Positions 27,499 to 35,940 are shown, counted from the stretch's first letter. The stretch: 64,000 nucleotides of DNA from CAWFXC01 sp963819735 (GCA_963819735.1 CAWFXC010000002.1:186001-250000), one strand, 5' to 3'. Numbers and translations are program-made. Notes: generated by a model from the sequence alone, not told the origin.

Positions 27499-28029
27499 GC
27501 TGGCCTCCGAAAATGTGTGCGTGTTCCAGGGAAGTTGAACGCATTTATGACGATACGTCAAGCATTTCGACATCGCGCGTGACGAAGTTGCTCGACATGC
27601 ACGAGCTCTTGCATTCCAATTGCATGCTCGTATTGCGCCCGCGATGCGCGCGCGCATGCGCGCAACTGCAGACGACAGTACGACTTTCTGTCGACGAAGT
27701 GGTGGATTAGCGGAAAGAAACTTCGCGCCGTGCGCGCGATTCGTCGCGCGAACACACGTGACGTGCGCGTGATGTGCACACACGCGACGCGTCATCGCGC
27801 ATGCGAATTGCGCGCACCGCCCCTCACGCGCGCCACACGCGCGTGTCGGTCGACGCACGTGCGGAGTCGCGTTCACCGCATTCGCGAACGTCCCGATCAC
27901 ACGCGTCCCGAGCTCGGCGCGCGCACCTCGATGCGCCGATGCCACCGAATGATGGCCCTGGATCCCGATGCTGAGAGCGGCCACCACCTCGTGCCCATCC
28001 CCGAGCCGATCCCGGCCTGGACGCGGAGA
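27499..28029. other. Gene-free 530-bp region, rich in CG/GC alternation
   Basis: No reading frame here looks like a protein and no structured RNA is recognised. The part next to hup (27499-27600) is AT-richer than the surroundings and contains a TTGACG -35-like element on the minus strand (27556-27561). From about 27640 to 27930 the sequence is dominated by alternating CGCG/GCGC and ACACG/CGTGT words, including the 14-bp palindrome in GCGCGCATGCGCGC. It may be a long regulatory region for hup or an uncharacterised DNA structure. Confidence 0.5.
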
Positions 28030-28052
28030 AGCCCGGCCCCGAGGGCCGGGCT
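28030..28052 (-). terminator. Terminator hairpin after the tRNA genes
   Basis: Perfect 10-bp stem AGCCCGGCCC / GGGCCGGGCT with a 3-base loop, 8 bp beyond the 3' end of tRNA-Glu on the minus strand. The strength and position fit an intrinsic terminator, although only TTCTC follows. Confidence 0.7.
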
Positions 28053-28060
28053 CCTGGTTG

Positions 28061-28133
28061 CAGCCCCGAGCAGATTCGAACTGCCGTTACCGCCTTGAGA
28101 GGGCGGCGTCCTCGGCCACTAGACGACGGGGCC
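28061..28133 (-). tRNA. tRNA-Glu (anticodon CTC)
   Basis: 73-nt cloverleaf. The acceptor GGCCCCG pairs with CGGGGCT (one G-U), the discriminator is G, the anticodon stem CCGCC/GGCGG encloses loop CTCTCAA with anticodon CTC, and the T-loop is TTCGAAT. The 3' CCA is not encoded. It is 40 bp downstream of tRNA-Gln and likely on the same transcript. Confidence 0.93.
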
Positions 28134-28173
28134 AGACTGCGTTGCTACGAGATCGCTTGCGGTATTGCCGGAG

Positions 28174-28245
28174 CTCGGGGGGGAGGACTCGAACCCCCAA
28201 AGACAGGACCAGAACCTGTTGTGTTGCCGATTACACCACCCCCGA
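28174..28245 (-). tRNA. tRNA-Gln (anticodon CTG)
   Basis: 72-nt cloverleaf. The acceptor TCGGGGG pairs with CCCCCGA, the D-arm begins TGGTGTAATCGG, the anticodon stem ACAGG/CCTGT encloses loop TTCTGGT with anticodon CTG, and the T-loop is TTCGAGT. CCA is not encoded. In most actinobacteria this tRNA is first charged with glutamate by GltX and then amidated. gltX is the next native gene upstream, beyond the insertion sequence. Confidence 0.93.
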
Positions 28246-28322
28246 AGGTCCGACCAGAGTAGCGGACGCGCCCTCCGGCCTTCCGAGTGATCCCTGCTGA
28301 TCCCCGGCGCTAGCTGTGCAAC

Positions 28323-29305
28323 TGACGGAGGTTGTTTACAGCGGGGTCGTGGTCTTCTGTCGTAGTCGTTCGTAGGGGGTCTGTCCATCGAGACCGCCGT
28401 GTGGACGGTTGAAGTTGTAGAAGTCCTCCCATTCCTGGAGCTTGTCGTTGAAGAGCTCGGTGTCGTCGATCACGACGCCGTCGAGCATTCGGTAGAACTC
28501 GTCGGCGTCGATGCGGTGTGACCGTTCGACCTTGCCGTTGAGGCGTGGTGTCGCCGGCTTGATGTAGACGTGGCCGATGCCGCGGTCGAGGAGGTGCCAG
28601 TGCAGGGCGCCTTGGAACTCGGCTCCGTTGTCGGTCTGGATGACCTCGACGCGGAACGGGAGCTTCTCGAGCACGTAGTCGAGGAACTGGATCGCGGTCT
28701 TCTGGTCGTTGCGCGGGTAGATCCGCAGCACTCGGATCCGGGTGCAGTCATCGATCGCGGTGTATTGGTAGTGCTTCTTCCGCACGCCCGGAAGCGGTTC
28801 GATGAACTTCACGTCGACCTGGACCCGATGGCCGGGCAGTGGCTTCTCGTAGCGCTTCCAGCGGTCGGTGTGGCGCTTGTAGCGCTGCGACGCCGGCAGT
28901 CGGTTCAGGCCGAAACGCTTGAGGATCCGGTACACGCCCGAGTGGCCGATCTCGATGTCGTGGTAGCGCTTCAAGTACATCGAGATCTTCAACGGCCCGA
29001 AGTGGTAGTGCTGGCGCAGGTAGATGATCTTGCCGACGACCTCGGTCGGCGTCTCGTTCGGATGCGCAACGGTGCCGAGGACCGGTCCCGCAGCCCGGCT
29101 TCGCCTTCGTCTTCGTAGCGGCGTCGCCACTTGTAGAAGCACTGACGGGTGATCCCGTAGTAGCGACACGTCGCCGCGACACTCCCGCTGACCTCTTCGG
29201 CGTGGCGGAGCACCGCCAGGCGATGCCGGACCTTGCGTTGCTGCTCTCGATCGTCCATCCAGATCTCCAATCACAGGAGACCCCGGATGTAAACAACGTC
29301 CGTCA
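28323..29305 (-). mobile_element. IS481-type insertion sequence, 983 bp
   Basis: Bounded by imperfect terminal inverted repeats: left TGACGGAGGTTGTTTACA (28323-28340) and right, read inward on the other strand, TGACGGACGTTGTTTACA (29288-29305). These differ at one of 18 positions, similarity continues to GGGGTC, and the ends are TG/CA. One transposase gene fills it. No target-site duplication is apparent in the flanks (GCAAC at left, GGTTT at right). It lies between the stop of gltX and the tRNA-Gln/tRNA-Glu pair. Confidence 0.88.
28336..29270 (-). CDS. IS481-family DDE transposase, one frameshift
   Basis: N-terminal helix-turn-helix (MDDREQQRKVRHRLAVLRH, later YGITRQCFYKWRRRYEDEG) and an integrase-core domain with catalytic acids in VDVKFIEPLPG, VIQTDNGAEFQ and the Glu in NGKVERSHRIDADEF. 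One base is missing near 29066, between GLRDRSSAP and HPNETPTEVVGK; restored length is 311 residues. IS481 elements normally encode the transposase in one frame, so the shift is either inactivating or, given the window-wide pattern, a sequencing indel. Its stop lies inside the left terminal repeat. Confidence 0.88.
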
Positions 29306-29315
29306 GGTTTCAGAG

Positions 29316-30740
29316 CTAGCCCAACCGCTCGCGGGCGGCACGGAGCCGAGCGACGGTGCGCTCGCGCCCGAGGAGGAACATCGAATCGAACAACGGCAGG
29401 CCGCGGTGCACCCCTTCGACCGCGGCGTAGAGGGCCGGCATCGCCTTGCGGGGTTTCAACCCGAGTTCCTGGATCACCGGCTGGATCGCGAGTGCCTCGA
29501 GGTTCCAGTCACAGGTCTCGAGGTACGCGATGACCGCGTCGAACAGCTCGCCGACGCGTTCGGTCTTCTCGACCACCTCCCACGATTCGGGCGCTATCGC
29601 GAACTCCGCATCGTCGACGAAGAGGAAGTCCATCTGGGCCTCCACCTGCGTCAACGTGACCGCACGCTCCTGCGCGATCGCCACCGCCGCGGCGAAGACC
29701 CCGGCGTCGAAGCGCTCGCCGTACCGTCGGCGCGCCATCGGTTCGACCCGCGCGATCAGGTCTTCGAGCGTGATGCGGCGGATCCACTCGCCGTTCAGCC
29801 AGTCGAGCTTGGCCCGATCGAAGCCGGCCGCCGCGTGGGTCACGCGATCGAGGTCGAAGGCCTCGACCAGGTCGGCGGCGCTCATCACGTCGTTCCCGTC
29901 CTCGGGCGGCGCCCAACCGAGGAGCGCGATGTAGTTCATGAGCGCTTCCGGCAGATAGCCGTCGTCGCGGAAATCCTCCAGCGCGACGGCGCCGTGGCGC
30001 TTCGAGAGCTTCGCCCGCGACTCGCCGTCGACGATCAGCGGCAGGTGCGCGTAGAACGGCACGTCGGTGGCCCCGAGCGCGCGCCGCAGCGCGAGTACCC
30101 GATGGGTGGAGTCGATGAGGTCTTCGCCCCTGATCACGTGCGTGATCCCCATCTCGAGGTCGTCGACCGCATTAGCGAGGAAGAAGATCGGTGTACCGTC
30201 GGAGCGGACGATCACGAAATCGTGGATGAGCGACCACTCCACCCGCACCTCACCACGGATGAGATCGGTGAACGTGCTCACACCGTCTTCGGGCGTGCGG
30301 AACCGAATCGTGCGGGGGCGTCCATCGGCCGCCAGCGCGACCCGTTCGTCGGGGCTCAACCCGCGGCAATGGCCGTCGTACCCGGGGGGACGGCCTTCGG
30401 CGACCGCGGCGTCGTTGCGGGCGCGCACTTCGTCTTCGGTGCAGTAGCACTCGTAGGCGTGACCGTCGGCGAGGAGACGGGCGGCAGCGGCGAGATACTC
30501 CTCGAACCGGGTGCTCTGGAGGATCGGGCCTTCGTCCCAGTCGATGCCGAGCCAGCGGAGTGTGTCCTGGATGCCGACGACCCACTCGTCCCGGCTCCGG
30601 GCGACGTCGGTGTCCTCGATGCGGAGCACGAGGGTGCCGCCCTGGTGGCGCGCCTCGAGCCAGTTGAAGAGCGCGGTACGGGCGCTGCCGATGTGCAGCG
30701 AACCGGTCGGCGCGGGCGAGAACCGGACGCGCACGGTCAT
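29316..30740 (-). CDS. gltX: Glutamyl-tRNA synthetase, 474 aa
   Basis: Class I aminoacyl-tRNA synthetase attaching glutamate to tRNA-Glu and, in actinobacteria lacking GlnRS, to tRNA-Gln. The HIGH signature appears as SLHIGSARTALFNWLEA (residues 12-28) and KMSKS as KLSKRHGA. A C-terminal helical anticodon-binding part ends ARLRAARERLG. Length is typical. The stop is 10 bp from the right end of the insertion sequence, and the native downstream neighbours appear to be the tRNA-Gln and tRNA-Glu genes. The upstream genes are a 178-aa unknown and cimA on the same strand. Confidence 0.96.
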   Translation of the reverse strand: MTVRVRFSPAPTGSLHIGSARTALFNWLEARHQGGTLVLRIEDTDVARSRDEWVVGIQDTLRWLGIDWDEGPILQSTRFEEYLAAAARLLADGHAYECYCTEDEVRARNDAAVAEGRPPGYDGHCRGLSPDERVALAADGRPRTIRFRTPEDGVSTFTDLIRGEVRVEWSLIHDFVIVRSDGTPIFFLANAVDDLEMGITHVIRGEDLIDSTHRVLALRRALGATDVPFYAHLPLIVDGESRAKLSKRHGAVALEDFRDDGYLPEALMNYIALLGWAPPEDGNDVMSAADLVEAFDLDRVTHAAAGFDRAKLDWLNGEWIRRITLEDLIARVEPMARRRYGERFDAGVFAAAVAIAQERAVTLTQVEAQMDFLFVDDAEFAIAPESWEVVEKTERVGELFDAVIAYLETCDWNLEALAIQPVIQELGLKPRKAMPALYAAVEGVHRGLPLFDSMFLLGRERTVARLRAARERLG

Positions 30741-30771
30741 CTCTTCACCGTCGTGTCGCGGTGCGGCGCGG

Positions 30772-31308
30772 TCACGCGGGCTCGAGCGCCTGTCGGAACT
30801 CAGCCCGGAACTCGTCGAGCAGGGCCGGGACCTGCGGCGGGTGGCGCAGCACCGCGTCGGGGACCGCGTCGACGAACCCGCGCCGCACCCCGTACTCGTG
30901 GTGCGCGCCGTGCACCTGTTCGGCGCGCCAGTCGACGAATTCCGGCGCGACGGCGCCGGTGTAGCCGAGGAGCGTGGCGGCGATCTCGACGTCGGCCATG
31001 GTCGGTGCCCGCCCGAACGACGACGCCCGCTTCATACCCAGCTCCGACACGATGGCGAGCGCGTCGTCGATCGACTCGTGCGGGCCGAGCACGATCTTGT
31101 CGCGCAGGCGGTTGGCAAGTGAGATGGCGTAGCCCACGTTCGGGCCCGGCCGGCCGAGCAGCTCGCCGGTGGGCTGACCGGCGACGAGATCGCCGGGGCG
31201 GGTGGCGGTCCAGGCCTTGGCCGGCGGCATGTGGACGCCGGGCGCCATGTTGGTCTCCTGGCGCGACGCGTGCTCGATGTCGGAGGGAACGAACGGATCA
31301 GTGGGCAT
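30772..31308 (-). CDS. Unknown conserved-looking soluble protein, 178 aa
   Basis: Not recognised. It opens MPTDPFVPSDIEHASRQET, has a Gly/Pro-rich segment (LLGRPGPNVGYAISLANRL) and a helical body with several His residues near VHGAHHEYGVRRG. No membrane helix or signal peptide. It lies 9 bp after cimA and 31 bp before gltX on the same strand, so it is probably in their transcript. A function in amino-acid or tRNA metabolism is only guilt by association. Confidence 0.65.
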   Translation of the reverse strand: MPTDPFVPSDIEHASRQETNMAPGVHMPPAKAWTATRPGDLVAGQPTGELLGRPGPNVGYAISLANRLRDKIVLGPHESIDDALAIVSELGMKRASSFGRAPTMADVEIAATLLGYTGAVAPEFVDWRAEQVHGAHHEYGVRRGFVDAVPDAVLRHPPQVPALLDEFRAEFRQALEPA

Positions 31309-31317
31309 GCGAGATGG

Positions 31318-32943
31318 CTACTGCGCCGACGCGCCGAGGAGCAAGCCGTACACCAACGAGTCGTAGAGCGCCTGCCACGAGGCTTCGATGATGTTCTCGC
31401 TCACCCCGATCGTCGTCCAGGTGCGGTCGCCGTTGGTGGAGTCGACCAACACCCGGGTGACCGCCCCCGTTCCCTTGCCGGTGTCGAGGACCCGCACCTT
31501 GTAGTCGGTGAGGTGGACGTGCTCGAGCGCAGGATTGTCGGCGCCGATCGCGCGGCGCAGCGCCGAGTCGAGCGCGTTCACCGGGCCGTTGCCCTCGGCG
31601 GTGGTGATCACCCGCTCTCCCGCGACGTGCACCTTGATGGTGGCTTCGGTGGTGACCGCGCCCGGTGTGGTGAACGCGTCGTCGTCGGTGATCACGCGGT
31701 ACGACTCCACCTCGAACCACGACTGCTCCCAGCCCGCGGCCCGGCGCATGAGCAACTCGAGCGACGCATCGGCGACCTCGAAGTGGTACCCCTCGTGCTC
31801 CATCCGCTTCAGCGTGTCGATGAGGTCGTTGAGCTGGGGTCCGTCGAGGGTGACGCCGAGCTCCTTGGCCTTCATCGTGAGCGTGCTCTTGCCCGCGAGC
31901 TCCGACACCACGAACCGGGTGCCGTTGCCGACGGAGTCGGGCGGTACGTGCTCGTACGCATCGGGTCGCTTGGCGATCGCGCTCACGTGCAGGCCCGCCT
32001 TGTGCGCGAACGCCGACGGCCCCACGTAGGCGGCCTGCGGGTTCAACGCCATGTTCACCAGCTCGGCGACGTGATGGGCGACGGGTGTGAGCCGCTCCAT
32101 CCGGTCGGCGGGGATGGTCTCGATCCCCATCTTCAACGTGAGGTTCGGGATGATGGTGGTGAGGTTGCAGTTGCCGGTGCGCTCGCCGTAGCCGTTGATG
32201 GTGCCCTGCACCTGGATCGCACCCGCGCGTACCCCGGCCAGCGCGTTGGCCACACCGGTGCCGGCGTCGTCGTGGAGGTGGACCGCGATCCCGACGTCGC
32301 CACCGAAGTAGCCGACCACTTCGCGCACGATGCGCTCGACCTCGTCGGGCAGCGTGCCGCCGTTCGTGTCGCAGAGCACGAGCCGGGTCGCGCCCGCCTG
32401 CACCGCGCCCTCGAGCACGCGGAGACCGAACTCGGAGTTGCGGCGGTAGCCGTCGAAGAAGTGCTCGGCGTCGTAGAACACCTCGCGTCCGTCGGCGTGG
32501 AGGAACTCGACCGAGTCGGCGACCATGGCGACGCCTTCGTCGAGCGTGGTGCCCAGTGCTTCGAGCACGTGGTAGTCCCAGGCCTTGCCCACGATGCACA
32601 CGGTCGACGTGCCCGCGGCCAGCAGGTTGCGCAGCGTGTCGTCGGAATCGACCTTTCCCTTGACCCGGCGGGTGGAGCCGAACGCGACCAGCGTGGCGTG
32701 GTCGAGCGAGAGATCGGCGGGCGCGCGCCGGAAGAACTCGTCGTCCTTCGGGTTGGCGCCCGGCCACCCGGCCTCGATGAAGTCGACGCCGAGCCAGTCG
32801 AGCTGCTCGGCGATGCGCAACTTGTCGTCGACGGTGAGTGAGATGCCCTCGAGCTGGCTGCCGTCGCGCAGCGTCGTGTCGTAGATCTCGACTCGCGCCG
32901 GCCAGCTCGGGTCGCGTACCGGGGTCACATCGTTAACGGACAT
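31318..32943 (-). CDS. cimA: (R)-citramalate synthase, 541 aa
   Basis: Condenses acetyl-CoA with pyruvate to citramalate, the first step of threonine-independent isoleucine synthesis. The DRE-TIM barrel opens with VEIYDTTLRDGSQLEGISLT (metal Asp and catalytic Arg); IEAGWPGANPKDDEFF and VHLHDDAGTGVANAL supply further metal His and Asp residues. The C-terminal LeuA-type regulatory domain (from about residue 410) ends the protein. Overall length and the GWPGANPKD motif favour CimA over LeuA. ATG 32943 overlaps the end of ilvE by 11 bp. leuB is upstream and leuCD are at 47.6 kb, giving the enzymes needed to take citramalate to 2-oxobutyrate. Confidence 0.92.
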   Translation of the reverse strand: MSVNDVTPVRDPSWPARVEIYDTTLRDGSQLEGISLTVDDKLRIAEQLDWLGVDFIEAGWPGANPKDDEFFRRAPADLSLDHATLVAFGSTRRVKGKVDSDDTLRNLLAAGTSTVCIVGKAWDYHVLEALGTTLDEGVAMVADSVEFLHADGREVFYDAEHFFDGYRRNSEFGLRVLEGAVQAGATRLVLCDTNGGTLPDEVERIVREVVGYFGGDVGIAVHLHDDAGTGVANALAGVRAGAIQVQGTINGYGERTGNCNLTTIIPNLTLKMGIETIPADRMERLTPVAHHVAELVNMALNPQAAYVGPSAFAHKAGLHVSAIAKRPDAYEHVPPDSVGNGTRFVVSELAGKSTLTMKAKELGVTLDGPQLNDLIDTLKRMEHEGYHFEVADASLELLMRRAAGWEQSWFEVESYRVITDDDAFTTPGAVTTEATIKVHVAGERVITTAEGNGPVNALDSALRRAIGADNPALEHVHLTDYKVRVLDTGKGTGAVTRVLVDSTNGDRTWTTIGVSENIIEASWQALYDSLVYGLLLGASAQ

Positions 32944-33851
32944 ACTCCAACCAGTCTTTGTACTGCTCGACCTCGCCGCGCACGGCGGCGAAGTAGGTCT
33001 CCTGGAGCTTGCGGGTCATGGCCCCCCGGTTCCCGATCACGCGGTCGTCGACCGAGCGGATCGGCACCACCTCGGCCGCGGTCCCGGTGAGGAACGCCTC
33101 GTCGGCGAGGTAGAGGTCGTGGCGGAGCAGTTGCTCCTCCACCACCTCGTAGCCGAGGTCGCGGGCGATCGTGATGATCGACGTCGCGGGTGATGCCCGC
33201 GAGCGCGCCGCTCGACAGCGGCGGCGTGATGAGCCGGCCGTCCTTCACGATGAAGAGGTTCTCGCCGGTGCACTCGGCGACGTAGCCCTGCGGGTTCAGC
33301 AGGATCGCTTCGTCGTAGCCCGACTTCACCGCTTCGATCTTGGCCAGGCTCGAGTTGATGTAGATCCCGGTGCCCTTGGCCGCGACCGGGTTCACGTTCG
33401 GGTCCATGCGCCGCCACGACGAGATCTTCATGCGCACCCCGGCCTCGAGGCTTTCCTCGCCGAGGTACGCGCCCCACGGCCACACCGCGATCGACACGTT
33501 CACCTCGCACGGGAGCGGGTTGAGGCCGATCTCCCCGTAGCCGAGGAACGCGATCGGCCGCACGTAGCAGGAGTCGAGACCGCTCTCGCGCACGGTGAGC
33601 TTGCACGCCTCGACCAACTCATCGCGCGTGTAGGGGATCTCCATCATGATGAGCTTGGCGGAGTCGAAGAGGCGCTGGATGTGGTCAGTGAGGCGGAACA
33701 CCGCGGGTCCGTCGGCCGCCGCGTAGGTGCGGATCCCCTCGAACACGCCGGAGCCGTAGTGGAGGCTGTGGGTGAGCACGTGCACGCGCGCTTCGTCCCA
33801 CGCGACGAGTTCGCCGTCCATCCAGATCTTCTCGGTCTTTTCGATAGGCAT
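32933..33851 (-). CDS. ilvE: Branched-chain amino acid aminotransferase, one frameshift
   Basis: PLP enzyme transaminating 2-keto acids to leucine, isoleucine and valine. Fold-type IV marks are THSLHYGSGVFEGIRTY near the N-terminus, the Lys of AAKGTGIYINSSLAKIEA and GYDEAILLNPQGYVAECTGE, then the C-terminal EAFLTGTAAEVVPIRSVDDR. One extra base near 33182 shifts the frame between GALAGITRD and SIITIARDLGYEVVEEQ; corrected length is 305 residues. ATG 33851. It lies 19 bp after leuB and overlaps cimA, so leuB-ilvE-cimA form one operon under the leader at 34.9-35.0 kb. Confidence 0.92.
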
Positions 33852-33870
33852 GCTGGGAGCCCCCTCGTGC

Positions 33871-34863
33871 TCAGATCCGGGCGGCGATCGCGTCGCCGAT
33901 CTCGGCGGTCGATCCGTTGACGTCGTCGGACTTGTCGACTGCGGCGCGTACTCGCGCGGCGGCATCGGCCTCGCCCAGGAACTCCAACATCATCGCAGCC
34001 GACACGATGGCCGCGCGCGGATCCGCGGTGCCGGCGCCGGCGATGTCGGGCGCCGAGCCGTGGACCGGCTCGAACAGCGATGGCCCGGTGCGGGCCGGGT
34101 TGAGGTTGGCCGACGCGGCGCGCCCGATACCGCCGGCGATCGCGCCGCCGAGGTCGGTGAGGATGTCACCGAAGAGGTTGTCGGTGACGATGACGTCGTA
34201 GCGGCCGGGATCCTGCACGAAGTAGATGCAGGCGGCGTCGACGTGGTGGTAGGCGGTCGTGACGTCGGGATACTCCGCCGCCACCGCGTCGAAGGCGCGC
34301 TGCCAGAGATCGCCCGCGAACGTGAGCACGTTGGTCTTGTGCACCAAGGTGAGGTGCTGCCGCGGCCGCCCCTGGGCGAGATCGAACGCGTAGCGCACGG
34401 CGCGTTCGACACCCATGCGCGTGTTCACGGAACCCTGGGTGGCGATCTCGTGGGGCGTGCCCTTGCGGAGGAATCCGCCCTCGCCGGCGTACGTGCCCTC
34501 GGTGTTCTCGCGCACCACCAGCATGTCGACACCGTCGTTGAGTGTGCTCGGGCCGGCCACGAACGGGCGCAGGTTCACGTAGAGGTCGAGCTCGAACCGC
34601 AGCGCGAGGAGCAGACCGCGTTCGATCACACCCGGGGGCACGTCGGGGGTCCCGACGGCACCGAGCATCACCGCGTCGAGGGCGCGGATCGCGTCGAGGT
34701 GCGCGTCGTCGAGCACCAGGCCGTCACGCAGGTAGCGGGCGCCACCGAGGTCGAACGGCACCGCGTGGTACTCCACCCCGGCCGCGTCGACGCACTTCAT
34801 CGCCTCGGCGACGACCTCGGGGCCGATGCCGTCCCCGCCGATGATCCCGATCTGATAGGTCAC
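33871..34863 (-). CDS. leuB: 3-isopropylmalate dehydrogenase, 330 aa
   Basis: Oxidises and decarboxylates 3-isopropylmalate for leucine synthesis and, in the citramalate route, 3-methylmalate to 2-oxobutyrate. Signature pieces are IGIIGGDGIGPEVVAEAM, VRENTEGTYAGEGG, the catalytic-Lys segment LTLVHKTNVLTF, DNLFGDILTDLGGAI and LFEPVHGSAPDIAG. GTG 34863 sets a typical N-terminus (VTYQIGIIGG); the in-frame extension upstream runs through the leader region and is not protein-like. First structural gene of leuB-ilvE-cimA. Confidence 0.93.
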   Translation of the reverse strand: MTYQIGIIGGDGIGPEVVAEAMKCVDAAGVEYHAVPFDLGGARYLRDGLVLDDAHLDAIRALDAVMLGAVGTPDVPPGVIERGLLLALRFELDLYVNLRPFVAGPSTLNDGVDMLVVRENTEGTYAGEGGFLRKGTPHEIATQGSVNTRMGVERAVRYAFDLAQGRPRQHLTLVHKTNVLTFAGDLWQRAFDAVAAEYPDVTTAYHHVDAACIYFVQDPGRYDVIVTDNLFGDILTDLGGAIAGGIGRAASANLNPARTGPSLFEPVHGSAPDIAGAGTADPRAAIVSAAMMLEFLGEADAAARVRAAVDKSDDVNGSTAEIGDAIAARI

Positions 34864-34914
34864 TGCTGTTCCTCGCACGAGAGTGGACTGGGACGCGAGA
34901 TCGTCCCGGCAACG

Positions 34915-34939
34915 AAAAACCGCCCACCGAAGTGGACGG
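34915..34939 (-). terminator. UUCG-loop intrinsic terminator in the leuB leader
   Basis: On the minus strand CCGTCCAC-TTCG-GTGGGCGG forms an 8-bp stem (one G-U) with a UUCG tetraloop and is followed directly by TTTTT. It sits 52 bp before leuB, downstream of the leader peptide, so it would stop transcription before the operon unless an alternative fold prevents it. Confidence 0.82.
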
Positions 34940-34945
34940 TCGACC

Positions 34946-34970
34946 GCGAACGCCGGGGGCCGGCGTTCGC
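34946..34970 (-). promoter_or_regulatory. Leader hairpin preceding the attenuator
   Basis: Perfect 11-bp arms GCGAACGCCGG / CCGGCGTTCGC with a 3-base loop. On the minus strand it begins at the last base of the leader-peptide stop codon, so a ribosome on the final codons would mask its 5' arm. A palindrome CGGTCGACCG (34937-34946) bridges it and the terminator stem, which allows mutually exclusive folds. Confidence 0.7.
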
Positions 34971-35020
34971 TACGAAATGACGATGACTCGCGGGTACGAA
35001 GTGAAGGGTGTGCGCCGCAT
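34970..35020 (-). CDS. Branched-chain amino acid leader peptide, 16 aa
   Basis: Short reading frame MRRTPFTSYPRVIVIS ending in a Val-Ile-Val-Ile-Ser run directly before its TAG stop. The stop touches a strong hairpin, then a UUCG-loop terminator, then leuB. This is the order of ribosome-mediated attenuators of ilv/leu operons: starvation for Val or Ile charged tRNA stalls the ribosome on the regulatory codons and changes the fold downstream. The product itself needs no function. The ribosome site is weak (GGTGGG before ATG). Confidence rests on position and codon content. Confidence 0.75.
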   Translation of the reverse strand: MRRTPFTSYPRVIVIS

Positions 35021-35205
35021 GAACCCACCATGTTGCCAGTTCCGCGCGCCGGTTGCAATCTGAATGGTCGGGGTCGTGCTGGGACAACGGTTGCGGGGCG
35101 ACGACCGGGACGCGCCCTGAGATCGGCCTGAGAAGCCGTCCAATCGGTTCGCGCAGATTGCCCGTACTCTTCCGGCGAACTCCCGCTCCCCCGGAAGGCT
35201 GCTCA

Positions 35206-35889
35206 ATGCTTCGGCTGATCAAGTGGCTGTTCCTCGCGGTGGTGCTCGTGGTCGCGGCGGCGGTCGCCGGCTGGTACTTCTTCATCCGGACCGACCCGGC
35301 ACCGCGCGCCGAGATCAAGCTCACGCCCACCACCCCCGCGTCCGCGAGCGACCTCGACGGCACGTGGGTGGTCAAGCCCGGCGACAGCAACAACTTCGTC
35401 GGCTACCGCGTCACCGAGAAGCTGTTCGCGAACATCAGCGACACCACGGCCACCGGCCGCACCGACAACGTGACCGGCACGATGACGATCGACGGCACCA
35501 CCGTCAACGACATCACCGTCACCGCCGATCTACGCGACCTCTCGTCCGACAACAGCTTCCGCGACGGTCGGATCCAGGACGAAGGGCTGGAGTCGAACAA
35601 GTTCCCCGAGGCCAAGTTCGTGCTCACCCAGCCGATCACGCTGTCGGCGGTGCCCACCGTCGGTCAGGAGATCACCACCCAGGCCACCGGTGACTTCACC
35701 CTGCACGGCGTGACCAAGAGCGTGACCATCACGCTGCAGGGCCGGTGGGACGGCACGCAGGTCCAGGTGGTGGGCAGCCTGCCGATCGCGTTCTCCGACT
35801 ACAACATCACCGCGCCGACGGCCCCCGCCGTCGCCTCGGTCGACGACAACGGGGAGATGGAGCTCCAACTCTTCTTCAAGAAGAGCTAG
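35206..35889 (+). CDS. Membrane-anchored YceI-like (lipocalin-fold) protein, 227 aa
   Basis: One N-terminal membrane helix (about residues 5-24, LIKWLFLAVVLVVAAAVAGW) followed by an extracytoplasmic YceI beta-barrel domain. Landmarks are FVGYRVTEKLF, VTADLRDLSSDNSFRDGRIQ, the FPEAKFVLTQPI strand and GDFTLHGVTKSVTITLQG. YceI proteins bind isoprenoid or amide lipids in a hydrophobic pocket; the ligand here is unknown. A GGAAGG site lies 9 bases upstream of ATG 35206. It is divergent from the leuB leader. Confidence 0.87.
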   Translation: MLRLIKWLFLAVVLVVAAAVAGWYFFIRTDPAPRAEIKLTPTTPASASDLDGTWVVKPGDSNNFVGYRVTEKLFANISDTTATGRTDNVTGTMTIDGTTVNDITVTADLRDLSSDNSFRDGRIQDEGLESNKFPEAKFVLTQPITLSAVPTVGQEITTQATGDFTLHGVTKSVTITLQGRWDGTQVQVVGSLPIAFSDYNITAPTAPAVASVDDNGEMELQLFFKKS

Positions 35890-35940
35890 CCAAGAGCAAG
35901 CGAAAGGGGGCCGCCGGGGCGAAGCCGGTACCCTGCCGGG

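Noticed and set aside
27730..28098. Plus-strand 122-residue frame upstream of the tRNAs
   Set aside because: It is Arg/His-rich, runs into the terminator and tRNA-Glu and has no ribosome site or domain; not a gene.
28989..29270. Separate small orfA of a two-ORF insertion sequence with programmed frameshifting
   Set aside because: The two halves together match single-frame IS481 transposases, and no slippery sequence is evident at the junction near 29066.
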